Assembly (NCBI GenBank): GCA_017617475.1
Contig: JAFZWC010000082.1
Coordinates: forward strand, 1 to 64,000
Reading direction: 5' to 3'
Source of the DNA: Bacteroidales bacterium
GTDB taxonomy: Bacteria > Bacteroidota > Bacteroidia > Bacteroidales > UBA932
DNA: 64,000 nucleotides
Part shown: piece after piece, positions 7,588 to 16,802 of the stretch
Layout: each line of letters starts with the position of its first letter
Numbering within the stretch: the first letter of the stretch is position 1
Program-made: the position numbers and the translations under genes
Notes under the pieces: generated by a model
What the model was told of the DNA's origin: nothing
The model's database searches: none
The model's input: only the letters and a program-made list of their open reading frames with translations

Positions 7588-8859
7588 ATGAAGATTTGGG
7601 ATAAAGGATTTGACAATGACCCGCGGATAGACGCCTTCACCGTAGGGAAAGACCGGGAGTTGGACCTGCTGCTGGCCCCCTATGACATTGAGGGCACCAT
7701 GGCCCATATCACCATGCTATCGGAAGTGGGGCTGCTGGAGGCCGATGAACTGGCGCAGCTGCTTCCCCAGCTGGAAAAACTGCGGCAGGAAGCCCTGGAG
7801 GGCAAGTTCACCATCAGCGGCGAAGACGTGCACTCCGAGGTGGAAGCCCGCCTGGGCCCGCTGGGAAAGAAAGTGCACACCGGCCGCTCCCGCAACGACC
7901 AGGTGGCTGTGGACATTAAACTGTTCACGCGCGCACGCATCCGCCAGACGGTAGAAAAGGTGGAAGCCCTGTTCAACCTATTCCTCCAAAGGGCCGACGA
8001 ACTGAAGGACGTCCTCATGCCGGGCTATACGCATCAGCAGGTGGCCATGCCTTCCTCTTTCGGCCTGTGGCTGGGCGCTTTTGCCGAATGCCTCTGCGAC
8101 GACCTGGTACAGCTGAAGGCTGCCTGGGACGTGAACGACCGCAATCCGCTGGGTTCGGCGGCGGGGTATGGCTCATCGGCCCCCCTCAACCGTACCCGCA
8201 CCACGGAACTGCTGGGTTTCAGCTCCCTGGCCTACAATTCCATCTATGCCCAGATGGGACGGGGACGGGTGGAGCGCCAAGTGGCCTTTGCCTATGCCTG
8301 TCTGGCCGAAACCCTGGGGAAATTCGCCACCGACTGCTGCCTGTTCAATAGCCAGAACTTCGGCTTCCTGAAACTTCCCGACGCCTATACCACCGGTTCC
8401 AGCATTATGCCGCAAAAGAAGAACCCGGACGTGTTTGAACTGGTGCGCGCCCATTGCAACCGCCTGCAGGGCATCCCCAACGACATCCGCCTGGTTACCG
8501 GAAACCTGCAGTCCGGCTACGCCCGCGACATGCAGCTTCTGAAAGAACTGTATCTGCCGCTGTTTGACGAGATGGACAGCTGCCTGGACATTCTCACCTA
8601 TGCCTTGCCCGGTATTACCGTGGCCACCGACCTCATGTCCCGGCCTTTATACGAACCGGCCTTCTGCGTGGAGGAAGTGAACCGCCTGGTGGCATCCGGC
8701 GTTCCCTTCCGCGACGCTTACCGGCAGGTGGGCCAGGCCGTCCAGAACGGCACCTTCCATTACAAAGGAACCCTCAAGCATACGCATGAGGGCTCTGTAA
8801 ACAACTTGTGCCTGGACAAAATCCAGGAACGCTTTCAGAAACTGCTGGCTTCTTTCTAG
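7588..8859 (+). CDS. argH: Argininosuccinate lyase
   Basis: Splits argininosuccinate to arginine and fumarate. The 423-residue protein has the fumarase/aspartase-superfamily signature GSSIMPQKKNPDVFEL near residue 271, HTGRSRNDQV (95-104) and PGYTHQQVAMPSS. It is at the short end for ArgH (usually 440-460) but has all catalytic segments. Last gene of the rightward operon; its stop converges with and overlaps by 4 bases the flavoprotein gene on the other strand. Confidence 0.95.
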   Translation: MKIWDKGFDNDPRIDAFTVGKDRELDLLLAPYDIEGTMAHITMLSEVGLLEADELAQLLPQLEKLRQEALEGKFTISGEDVHSEVEARLGPLGKKVHTGRSRNDQVAVDIKLFTRARIRQTVEKVEALFNLFLQRADELKDVLMPGYTHQQVAMPSSFGLWLGAFAECLCDDLVQLKAAWDVNDRNPLGSAAGYGSSAPLNRTRTTELLGFSSLAYNSIYAQMGRGRVERQVAFAYACLAETLGKFATDCCLFNSQNFGFLKLPDAYTTGSSIMPQKKNPDVFELVRAHCNRLQGIPNDIRLVTGNLQSGYARDMQLLKELYLPLFDEMDSCLDILTYALPGITVATDLMSRPLYEPAFCVEEVNRLVASGVPFRDAYRQVGQAVQNGTFHYKGTLKHTHEGSVNNLCLDKIQERFQKLLASF

Positions 8860-9863
8860 CGAAGATAGCGGTTCAGGACACGCTCCGTAAGCTTCCGGCT
8901 GTGGGAAACCAGTTTCACCATGGCTATTCCTACGGGATTGTACAAAAGCTTCGCCGCCTTGGTGCGGTGAAGCTTTCTCTTTAGGATGGGGGCATTCACT
9001 TCCTCGAAAGACTTGCCCTCCAGGATGGCTCGGGCTGCGTTTTCGCCGGTGGCCAGGGCAAAGTAGATGCCTTCGTAGGAAAGGCAGTCGCACCAGCAGC
9101 CGGCGTCCCCCACCAAAAAGATGTGCGGGTGGGACGGATAGTCTAAATCCGTGGTAATGAAGGCCCCCAGCGTTTTGGTTTTCTCTATGCCGAAGTTGTC
9201 CAGAATCTGCTGGAACTTCTCGCGGCTGGAATCAAACTCGCAGTATCCGGCAATATCACAATCCTTGTTGGGGAAGAGGTAGTAATAGCCCCATTTGTAC
9301 TTGTTGGACAGTTCAAACGTGATCTCGTCCGTACCCGAGCGCGGATTATACTGCTCAAAGATGAGCATGCGGGGCTTGCTGTCCGGATTCAGGTATTGAC
9401 GTACGCGGCTGTTGGCACCGTCGGCCCCCACCAGGTAACGGCAGAGGACGGTTTCGCCGGACTGAAGGGTTACTTCTATGCGGCCGTCTTCCTGTTCCCG
9501 GATTTCCCGGACACGGTCTTTAAGGAACGTGCCGCCTGCATTCAGATATTGGTCCAGAAGCAGTTTGTCAAAGGCCTTTCTGCGCACCACCCGGATTTCC
9601 TTAACCATATTGTACTTGCCCCGGTACTTTCCGTCAATATACAGATGGGCCCAGTGTACCGGCAGGTAATCGTACTGAAGCTTGGGGAACAGGCGGTCCA
9701 ATATGGCCCAGCCCCGCGGCGTGAGCCCCCCGCCACAGATTTTGTCGCGGGGAAACTCGGCGGGATCTACCAGAAGGCAAGGATGTCCCGCCTGCTGCAA
9801 AAGATACGCGCAGGTACTTCCGGCCGGACCGGCGCCGGCAATCAGGACGTCTACCTCTTTCAA
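8856..9863 (-). CDS. FAD-dependent oxidoreductase, geranylgeranyl-reductase family
   Basis: 335-residue flavoprotein with the FAD Rossmann motif LIAGAGPAGSTCAYLLQQAG (7-26), the family PxxKxCGGGL segment PRDKICGGGLTPRG, a GADGANSRVR motif and a second FAD contact FLVGDAGCWCD. Members reduce isoprenoid chains or related lipids; substrate here unknown. The start is a TTG placed directly after the pepT stop (TAA-TTG); no ATG precedes the Rossmann motif, so an unusual UUG start is inferred. Last gene of the long leftward run and probably cotranscribed with pepT. Confidence 0.8.
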   Translation of the reverse strand: MKEVDVLIAGAGPAGSTCAYLLQQAGHPCLLVDPAEFPRDKICGGGLTPRGWAILDRLFPKLQYDYLPVHWAHLYIDGKYRGKYNMVKEIRVVRRKAFDKLLLDQYLNAGGTFLKDRVREIREQEDGRIEVTLQSGETVLCRYLVGADGANSRVRQYLNPDSKPRMLIFEQYNPRSGTDEITFELSNKYKWGYYYLFPNKDCDIAGYCEFDSSREKFQQILDNFGIEKTKTLGAFITTDLDYPSHPHIFLVGDAGCWCDCLSYEGIYFALATGENAARAILEGKSFEEVNAPILKRKLHRTKAAKLLYNPVGIAMVKLVSHSRKLTERVLNRYLR

Positions 9864-11084
9864 TTATTCGGCAAACAGTGAAATGATGTTCAGGATAACT
9901 TGGGAGGCCTTTTCCATGCTCTGGAGGGGCACAAACTCCATCTTGCCGTGGAAGTTGAGACCGCCGGCGAAGATATTGGGGCAAGGCAGGCCCTTGAAGG
10001 AGAGGTTGGCGCCGTCGGTTCCGCCGCGGATGGGCTGGATCTTGGGCTTCACATCGGCCATTTCCATAGCCTTGATGGCTTTCTCCACAATGAAATAGTG
10101 GGGTTCCACCTCCTGGCGCATGTTGTAATACTGGTCTTTGAGCACCAAGGTGGCGGTGCCTTCTCCGTACTTGGTGTTGATGAAGTCCGTCACCTGCTGC
10201 ATCTGGACCTTCTTGGCCTCGAACTTGGCGCGGTCGTGGTCGCGGATGATGTAGGCGAAATCGGCCTCTTCCACCGCGCCCTTGAAGGAGATGAGGTGGA
10301 AGAACCCTTCATAGTCCTGGGTAAATTCCGGGCGCTGCTCCACGGGCAGGAGGCTGTTCAACTCCTGGCCGATGAGGATGGCGTTCTTCATCTTACCCTT
10401 GGCGTAGCCGGGATGCACATTGCGGCCCTGGATATGGATCTTGGCCGAGGCGGCGTTGAAGTTCTCGAACTCCAGCTCGCCAACCTCGCCGCCGTCCATG
10501 GTGTAGGCGTAATCGGCCCCGAAGCGCGGGACGTCGAACTTGACCACGCCGCGGCCGATTTCCTCGTCCGGGGTGAAGCCGATGCAGATTTTGCCGTGCT
10601 TGACCTCGGGATGCTCCACCAGGTACTGCACGGCGGTCATAATCTCGGCCACGCCGGCCTTGTCGTCGGCGCCCAGCAGGGTGGTTCCATCGGTGGTGAT
10701 GAGCGTCTGGCCCACGTAGTGCAGCATTTCCGGGAATTCTTCCGGCCTCAGCTGCAGGCCGGGTACGCCCTTAAGGTCTATGGCGCCGCCGTCATAATTT
10801 TCTATGATCTGAGGTTTCACATCGGCCCCGCTGGCATCGGGGGCGGTGTCCACGTGGGCGATGAAGCCCACGGCAGGGACCTCCTTATTGAGGTTGGACG
10901 GGATGGAGGCCATCACGTAGCCATATTCATCCAGGGTCACTTCCACGCCCAGAGCCTTCAGTTCGGCCTCCAGCATCTTGAGCAGATTCCACTCCTTGGC
11001 GGCGGAAGGCTGGGTCTCGGATTCCTCGTTACTCTGTGTATCTACGCTTACATAGCGTAAAAATCGGTCTAATATCTTTTCCAT
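9864..11084 (-). CDS. pepT: Peptidase T (tripeptide aminopeptidase)
   Basis: M20 family cytoplasmic zinc aminopeptidase that releases the N-terminal residue of tripeptides. The 406 residues contain FIAHVDTAPDASG (metal His-x-Asp), GADDKAGVAEI (bridging Asp), GFTPDEEIGRG (catalytic Glu pair) and GGTDGANLSFKGLPCPN with a late ligand region. Length is typical. The gene follows an OPT-family oligopeptide transporter, so uptake and cleavage of small peptides are encoded together, separated only by a REP pair. Confidence 0.95.
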   Translation of the reverse strand: MEKILDRFLRYVSVDTQSNEESETQPSAAKEWNLLKMLEAELKALGVEVTLDEYGYVMASIPSNLNKEVPAVGFIAHVDTAPDASGADVKPQIIENYDGGAIDLKGVPGLQLRPEEFPEMLHYVGQTLITTDGTTLLGADDKAGVAEIMTAVQYLVEHPEVKHGKICIGFTPDEEIGRGVVKFDVPRFGADYAYTMDGGEVGELEFENFNAASAKIHIQGRNVHPGYAKGKMKNAILIGQELNSLLPVEQRPEFTQDYEGFFHLISFKGAVEEADFAYIIRDHDRAKFEAKKVQMQQVTDFINTKYGEGTATLVLKDQYYNMRQEVEPHYFIVEKAIKAMEMADVKPKIQPIRGGTDGANLSFKGLPCPNIFAGGLNFHGKMEFVPLQSMEKASQVILNIISLFAE

Positions 11085-11097
11085 ATCATTCTGGTTT

Positions 11098-11165
11098 ACA
11101 GATCCTTCGTCGGCTTTGCCTCCTCAGGATGACAATTGTCATTCTGAGCGAAGCGAAGAATCTGT
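11098..11165. repeat. Inverted pair of REP-like elements (BIME-like) between the OPT gene and pepT
   Basis: Two copies in opposite orientation: 11098-11134 (variant stem with a GTCGGCTTTGCC loop) and 11137-11165 (GAGCGAAGCGAAG core). The second copy begins at the OPT stop codon: on the minus strand TAA is followed immediately by CAGATTCTTCGC. The pair can fold into one large hairpin and may act as a terminator or 3' end stabiliser inside the operon. Confidence 0.75.
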
Positions 11166-13141
11166 TATTTATTCTGTGTCTTCATTGAAGCGTAAATCAT
11201 GTAGGCTATGATGGCCAGGAAGGGAACTATGGCCACGGCTTCACCGTAGTTGGCGGCCCAGGAGGTCATGTAGAGGTCTACGTTGGCGAACTTGAGAATG
11301 GCGCTCACCACACCCATGAGGGCGCCGCCGGCAATGAAGCCGGAAGCGATGAGGGTGCCCTTCTCCATGCGGGCGTTGTTCACGGCCGCATCCTTGGAGC
11401 GGGTGCTCACATACCAGGAAATGGCGCCACCCACCAGTAGGGGCAGGTTAAGGTCGATGGGGATGAACATACCCAGGGCAAACGGCAGGGCCGGAACCTT
11501 GCAGAAGTTCAGGACCAGGGCAATGGCAGCGCCGATGCCGTACAGCAGCCAGGGAGCGCCGCCGCCGGAGAACATGGGCTGGATGACCGCCGCCATGGCA
11601 TTGGCCTGGGGGGCCACCAGGGCGTTGTCGCCGGTGAAGCCGTAAGTCTTGTTCAGCACCAGCATCACGCCGCACACGGTGACGGCAGATACCGCCACAC
11701 CCAGGAATTTCCAGCCTTCCTGCACCTTGGGAGTAGAGCCCAGCCAATAACCTATCTTGAGGTCGGTGATGAAGGAACCCGCCACGGAAAGTGCGGTGCA
11801 CACCACGCCGCCGATGATGAGGGCGGCGGCCATGCCGGCATTGCCCTTTAGGCCCACCGCCACCAGGATGAGGGAGGCGATGATGAGGGTCATGAGCGTC
11901 ATGCCGCTCACCGGGTTGGAGCCCACGATGGCTATGGCGTTAGCTGCCACAGTAGTAAAGAGGAAGGCCACGATGGCCACCACCAGCAGGCCGATAAGGG
12001 CTTGCCAGACATTATTGACCACACCTCCGAAGGCGAAGAAAGCGAAGATGCCCAGCAGGGCTATGACCACGCCGAAGACAATGGTCTTCATGGGAAGGTC
12101 TTCCTCCGAACGGATGGCTTTCTCGTCCAGGGTGCCCGGCTTGCGCTTGAACTCCTTCACGGCCAGGCCGGCGGCACTCTTGATAACACCGAAGCTCTTC
12201 ACGATGCCGATGATGCCGGCGGTGGCTATGCCGCCGATACCGATATGGCGGGCATAGGTCTTGAAGATTTCCTCCGGAGCCATTTCGCCGATGGTCGTGG
12301 CAATACCGGTGCCCATGAGGTCGATGACATCGGCCCCCCAGATAAGATTCATGAGGGGAATGATTACCAGCCACACCAGCAGGGAGCCGCAGCAGATGAT
12401 GAAGGAATATTTGAGGCCGATGATATAGCCCAGGCCCAGCACGGCCGCGCCGGTGTTCATCTTGAGCACCACCTTGGCTTTGTCGGCCACGAAGGCGCCC
12501 CAGCCCATGACGGTGGTGGAGACCGTCTCGGCCCAGGTGCCGAAGGTGGCCACGGCAAAGTCGTACAGACCGCCGATGAGACCGGCCGAGATGAGCGTCT
12601 TGGCGCTGGAGCCGCCGCCCTCGCCGCTGATGAGCACCTGTGTTGTGGCAGTTGCTTCCGGGAAAGGATACTTCCCGTGCATCTCCTTCACGAAGTACTT
12701 ACGGAACGGAATGAGGAAGAGGATGCCCAGCACGCCGCCCAGCAGCGAGCTCAGGATCATCTGCCAAAACTGCACCTCAACGCCCAGGATGTAAATGGCG
12801 GGAAGGGTGAAGATGGCACCGGCCACCACGGCGCCGGAGCAGCCGCCGATGGACTGGATAATGACGTTCTGGCTCAGGCCCTGCTTGAGGCCCAGGGCAC
12901 CGGTGAGGCCCACCGCAATGATGGCGATGGGGATGGCCGCCTCAAACACCTGACCCACCTTGAGGCCCAGATATGCCGCTGCGGCACTGAAGAGGATGAC
13001 CATGAGAAGGCCGATGGACACCGAATAGGGCGTGGCCTCGGCATACTTTTTCTGGGGATCCAGGATGGGGGTATACTCCTCTCCCGGCTTCAACTCCCGG
13101 TGAGCGTTCTCCGGAAGCTGGATTTGCTTTTTCTCTTCCAT
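11165..13141 (-). CDS. OPT family oligopeptide transporter
   Basis: Inner-membrane protein of 658 residues with about fifteen hydrophobic segments, first one after a short charged tail, matching the OPT family that imports small peptides or metal chelates with protons. Typical pieces are YSVSIGLLMVILFSAAAAYL, GVLGILFLIPFRKYFV and PFPEATATTQVLI (the conserved P-x-P-x-A entry motif). The ATG at 13141 was chosen; a longer frame to 13171 runs into galE. It lies 8 bases after the galE stop and upstream of pepT. Substrate unknown. Confidence 0.88.
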   Translation of the reverse strand: MEEKKQIQLPENAHRELKPGEEYTPILDPQKKYAEATPYSVSIGLLMVILFSAAAAYLGLKVGQVFEAAIPIAIIAVGLTGALGLKQGLSQNVIIQSIGGCSGAVVAGAIFTLPAIYILGVEVQFWQMILSSLLGGVLGILFLIPFRKYFVKEMHGKYPFPEATATTQVLISGEGGGSSAKTLISAGLIGGLYDFAVATFGTWAETVSTTVMGWGAFVADKAKVVLKMNTGAAVLGLGYIIGLKYSFIICCGSLLVWLVIIPLMNLIWGADVIDLMGTGIATTIGEMAPEEIFKTYARHIGIGGIATAGIIGIVKSFGVIKSAAGLAVKEFKRKPGTLDEKAIRSEEDLPMKTIVFGVVIALLGIFAFFAFGGVVNNVWQALIGLLVVAIVAFLFTTVAANAIAIVGSNPVSGMTLMTLIIASLILVAVGLKGNAGMAAALIIGGVVCTALSVAGSFITDLKIGYWLGSTPKVQEGWKFLGVAVSAVTVCGVMLVLNKTYGFTGDNALVAPQANAMAAVIQPMFSGGGAPWLLYGIGAAIALVLNFCKVPALPFALGMFIPIDLNLPLLVGGAISWYVSTRSKDAAVNNARMEKGTLIASGFIAGGALMGVVSAILKFANVDLYMTSWAANYGEAVAIVPFLAIIAYMIYASMKTQNK

Positions 13142-13149
13142 GATGATTT

Positions 13150-14178
13150 CTATTTTCCGGCCAGATGGCACTCCCAGGCCCAGGCGGCCTTAAGCGTCTC
13201 CTCAATGGTACGGGTGGCTTTCCAGCCCATTTCCGTCTCGGCCAGGGTGGGATCGGCCCAGATGGCGGTGATGTCGCCGGCGCGGCGGGGTGCGAACTTG
13301 TAATTGAGTTTGACGCCGTTCACTTTCTCGAAGGCGTTCACCAGCTCCATTACGCTCAAGGGACGTCCGGTGCCCACGTTGAACACCTCGCAATCCTGCT
13401 TCATCTTACCTTCCACCATACGGGTGACGGCATACACATGGGCCTTGGCCAGGTCCACAATGTCGATGAAGTCCCGCTGGCAAGTGCCGTCAGGCGTAGG
13501 ATAATCGTTGCCGAAGATGTTCAGGCACTCGCGCTTGCCGATGGCCGTCTGGGTGATATAGGGAACCAGGTTGTTGGGAACGCCGCGGGGCAGTTCACCG
13601 ATAAGGGCGCTGGGATGGGCGCCGATGGGGTTGAAATAACGCAGCAGGATGCCCTTCACTTTGCCTCCGTTGGCCTTCACGGTGTCACGAAGGATATCTT
13701 CGCACATGGTCTTGGTATTGCCGTACGGGGAAGTGGCGGGCTGGCGGGGCGTCTGCTCGGTCACGGGCACCGCCTCGGGTTCTCCGTACACGGTGGCCGA
13801 TGAGGAAAACAGCACATTGCAGCCTCCGCGGTTCTGGGCAGCCTCCAGCACGTTGAGGAAGCTGGTAAGGTTATTCTTGTAATACTTTACCGGCTGTTCC
13901 ACGGACTCGCCAACGGCTTTGAAGGCGGCAAAATGAATGACAGCGTCAATAGGATACTTGGCAAAAAGGGCCTCCGTAGCGGCAAAATCACAGAAATCCA
14001 CCACTTCCAGCGGGAGGTCTTCGCGGCCCGTGATTTTCTTGACTCCCTCGAAGCAGGTGCGGTCGCAGTTGGAGAAGTTGTCGGCCACCACCACGTCATA
14101 GCCAGCGGCGATGAGCTCTACGGTCACGTGGCTGCCGATAAAACCGGCGCCACCGGATACTAGTACAGTCTTTTTCAT
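13150..14178 (-). CDS. galE: UDP-glucose 4-epimerase
   Basis: Interconverts UDP-glucose and UDP-galactose using bound NAD. The 342-residue SDR-extended protein has the NAD motif VSGGAGFIGSHVTVEL (7-22), the SSSATVYGEPEAVPV segment with the catalytic Ser/Thr and the active-site YGNTK (Tyr-x-x-x-Lys). The length is normal. Overlap of 4 bases with the OstA-like gene ahead and an 8-base gap to the transporter behind place it in the envelope-biogenesis operon, supplying sugars for surface polysaccharide. Confidence 0.93.
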   Translation of the reverse strand: MKKTVLVSGGAGFIGSHVTVELIAAGYDVVVADNFSNCDRTCFEGVKKITGREDLPLEVVDFCDFAATEALFAKYPIDAVIHFAAFKAVGESVEQPVKYYKNNLTSFLNVLEAAQNRGGCNVLFSSSATVYGEPEAVPVTEQTPRQPATSPYGNTKTMCEDILRDTVKANGGKVKGILLRYFNPIGAHPSALIGELPRGVPNNLVPYITQTAIGKRECLNIFGNDYPTPDGTCQRDFIDIVDLAKAHVYAVTRMVEGKMKQDCEVFNVGTGRPLSVMELVNAFEKVNGVKLNYKFAPRRAGDITAIWADPTLAETEMGWKATRTIEETLKAAWAWECHLAGK

Positions 14179-16802
14179 ATCTGGTCTTGTGTTTGTGTCT
14201 TAATGGCTTTTTTCTCTGCCTCTCTCTGGGCCTTTCTGGCAGCCTTTTCCTGCTCCCGCTGAAGGTACTTCTCAAAGCGGGCCCTTTCCTTCTGGGCCTT
14301 CTTCTCCAGCTTCTGAAGTGCCTTAAGCTTGCGGGCACGTTCTTTCTCAAGCCGTTTCTGTTCCTTGGCGGCCCGCTTCTCGGCGTCAATGCGGTTCAGC
14401 TCTTCCCAACGGGCCTGCTTCTCGGCATCCTTTGCCGCCTTAATGGCGGCTTTCTCGGCGTCTTTGGCTGCTTTTTCGGCCGCTTTCTGGGCCTTCAGGC
14501 GTTCCTTCTCTTCTTTCAGGCGGGCTTTCTCGGCCTGTTTCAGTTCTTCGGGGGAGGGGTCGTGAATCTCGGGCTCCACGGCAATGCTCTTGAGGGTGTC
14601 CGCCGGAGCAGGCAGAAGCGTATCGGCCTGGACCTTCAGTGTATCTACGGGGACAATCAGGGGCTCTGCCTCCTGCTTTATCAGGGTATCTACCGGCTCC
14701 TGAGGTGTTTCCTCAATGGGGACCTCAACTTCGGTCTGGATCTCTGCATCGGCCTGGGCCTGGGCCAGTTCTTTCTGCAAAGCCTCCCGCTCCTTACGCT
14801 GCTGCTGCCGCACCACCTCCAGGGAATCACGGATGGCAATATCCCGGTACAACTTGTTGATATAGCCCGGGAAATACTCTTCCGTCTGGACGAATGCCGC
14901 ATGAGGCCTGGCTATATAAGACAGGCGCTCGCTGGCGCGGGGTTTCAGAGTTGTTATATCCAGCGGAGACTTGGGTCTGCGTTCAGGCTCCCAGCGGAAA
15001 CCCTTGAGGGTTTTGTCTTCTTCGGGCAGCTGCACGGTGGGATAGCCGTCATTCTTGGGGTTGTCGTAATAATGGATGCGCTCTATGTTTCCGTTCTTGA
15101 ACGTAGCGTATATCATCTTGGTCTCCACCTTGTTCACCGTGGCCAGAGCGTCGTTTTCCTCCAGATAAAAGAGTGTTGCTGCGCCTCCCAGGGCATCGAA
15201 GCGGGTCAGGGCCGATGTGGAATCGAAGTAGGCCACCACCTCGGCGCCCCTGATTTGGTCGAAAGTCTTGGGGGCCTCCTCAATGGTGATGAAGGCGTTG
15301 GACAGCAAGTGCGCCCGCTGCATCTGGCGGTTCTTGATGACCATATAGATGCTGTCGGAGGTATACTGCCGGTTGCCCTCGTTATAGAAAATAGGGTCCT
15401 GATACAGACGCACCAGGGAATCCAGGTCCGTGTAGATGAGGGAATCGCCGGACATCTGCATGTCGCGGCGGAACAGTTTCACGCGCTTGGAGCCCCACAG
15501 GAAATTCACCTTGCTGGTGTCCGGGGGCGGAGCGGTGGTATCGGCCGGAGCCTTTGCCGCTTCGGCAGACGCCTGTTCGGGCGCAGCAGCGTCCTCTCCT
15601 TTGAGCGTCTCCCCCGGCGGCGGGGGGGCCGATGCGTTCTTCTCGCGCGCCTTACGGGCATTTTCCTCGGCCATCTTGGCGGGGTCGTTCTTCTGCGCCT
15701 CGGCCGCCTTCTTGGCCGCTTCCTCCGCCGCTTTCTTGCGGTATTCCATCACGGGGTCACCGGAGATGTCCTTGAGGCGCTTCTCGGCGTCGGCCACCCA
15801 CGGCTGAGGAATGTCGCAGCGGCGATAGGCCCTGGAGACGAGCAAATCGGCCCCCACATACACCGTGTCCCGGCGGTTCTTCTCTTCCGAGATGGAAATG
15901 ATGGCCGGTTCGCGGGTCATGCGGATCTGCGAAAGGGAGTCCGTATACTCAAAGCGTCCGGCCAGGCCGAAGACATTGCGCGTGGTGTCCATGATTTCCA
16001 CATGTCCCAGCATTTCCACATCGTTCACCTGGCGGTGGTAATAGAGCGAGTCGCTCCAGATTTCCTGATCCTTGGTGAGCAGGTGCACCTTGCGGCGGAA
16101 GAAGAAGAGCTCGTGTTCACGGTCGTACCAGCCGTCGTTGGCGCTGAGCATCTGGTCTTTCTGCCACATGTCCGTCCCGAAGCCGAAATAGGCGGTGGAA
16201 AGGTCGCTCCTGTATTCCAGGCGGGAGGTTTTGACGAACGTGGTATCCATGTACATGTTCACCTGGTCGTTGAATACGAACAGATGAGCCTTGGAATCGT
16301 AGGTGCCGTAGAGGCTCTCGATAATCTGGCCGTCCTTGTCCCGCATGGCGGCGCCGTTCTGGAAAATAGCTACCGAGTCCTTGGTGTTATAGTCCAGGTA
16401 GCGGGTACGGAGGGTATTCTTGTCTTTGTCTTCCAACTGTACCAGGGAGCCGCGGAACTTGGCCATGTTGTCGTCCACCACATACTGGAGGGTTTCGCTG
16501 GAAAGCTGGGTGCGGTCCTGGATAATGCGGACATGGCCGACGGCGTCGATGATGTTGGTGGTCACGTTCCAGAGGGCCGTGTCGCAAAGCAGGTAGGTGT
16601 TGTTGTGCAGAAACTTGGCCGGGCCTACCACCTTACGGTAATTCTGACCGCCCTTTTCGATGAGCTGGGCGCTCTGGGCGCTGATCAGGTGAACCTTGTC
16701 TTCTTCCTGGGTCTTCTGCTGGGGCTCATAAGCCAAAGCCGCCGCCGCGAAAGGCAGCAGCAGCAAAGGTACAAGCCATTTATGAGACCGCGTCGGGTTC
16801 AC
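14175..16802 (-). CDS. OstA/LptA-like outer membrane biogenesis protein with long charged C-terminus
   Basis: 875-residue exported protein; N-terminal signal peptide LVPLLLLPFAAAALA. Residues about 30-330 are repeated short beta strands of the OstA/LptA type (LLCDTALWNVTTNIIDAVGH, FRGSLVQL, SLYYHRQVNDVEMLGHVEIM), which in this phylum make LPS-transport-associated OstA-like proteins. A second beta region lies near 430-620. The last 150-200 residues are an Ala/Lys/Glu-rich heptad-like tail (EKAAKDAEKAAIKAAK), probably coiled coil. The start is GTG at 16802, overlapping the surA stop by one base; no other start precedes the signal peptide. LptA/D-like function is inferred from fold and neighbours. 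Confidence 0.8.
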   Translation of the reverse strand: MNPTRSHKWLVPLLLLPFAAAALAYEPQQKTQEEDKVHLISAQSAQLIEKGGQNYRKVVGPAKFLHNNTYLLCDTALWNVTTNIIDAVGHVRIIQDRTQLSSETLQYVVDDNMAKFRGSLVQLEDKDKNTLRTRYLDYNTKDSVAIFQNGAAMRDKDGQIIESLYGTYDSKAHLFVFNDQVNMYMDTTFVKTSRLEYRSDLSTAYFGFGTDMWQKDQMLSANDGWYDREHELFFFRRKVHLLTKDQEIWSDSLYYHRQVNDVEMLGHVEIMDTTRNVFGLAGRFEYTDSLSQIRMTREPAIISISEEKNRRDTVYVGADLLVSRAYRRCDIPQPWVADAEKRLKDISGDPVMEYRKKAAEEAAKKAAEAQKNDPAKMAEENARKAREKNASAPPPPGETLKGEDAAAPEQASAEAAKAPADTTAPPPDTSKVNFLWGSKRVKLFRRDMQMSGDSLIYTDLDSLVRLYQDPIFYNEGNRQYTSDSIYMVIKNRQMQRAHLLSNAFITIEEAPKTFDQIRGAEVVAYFDSTSALTRFDALGGAATLFYLEENDALATVNKVETKMIYATFKNGNIERIHYYDNPKNDGYPTVQLPEEDKTLKGFRWEPERRPKSPLDITTLKPRASERLSYIARPHAAFVQTEEYFPGYINKLYRDIAIRDSLEVVRQQQRKEREALQKELAQAQADAEIQTEVEVPIEETPQEPVDTLIKQEAEPLIVPVDTLKVQADTLLPAPADTLKSIAVEPEIHDPSPEELKQAEKARLKEEKERLKAQKAAEKAAKDAEKAAIKAAKDAEKQARWEELNRIDAEKRAAKEQKRLEKERARKLKALQKLEKKAQKERARFEKYLQREQEKAARKAQREAEKKAIKTQTQDQI

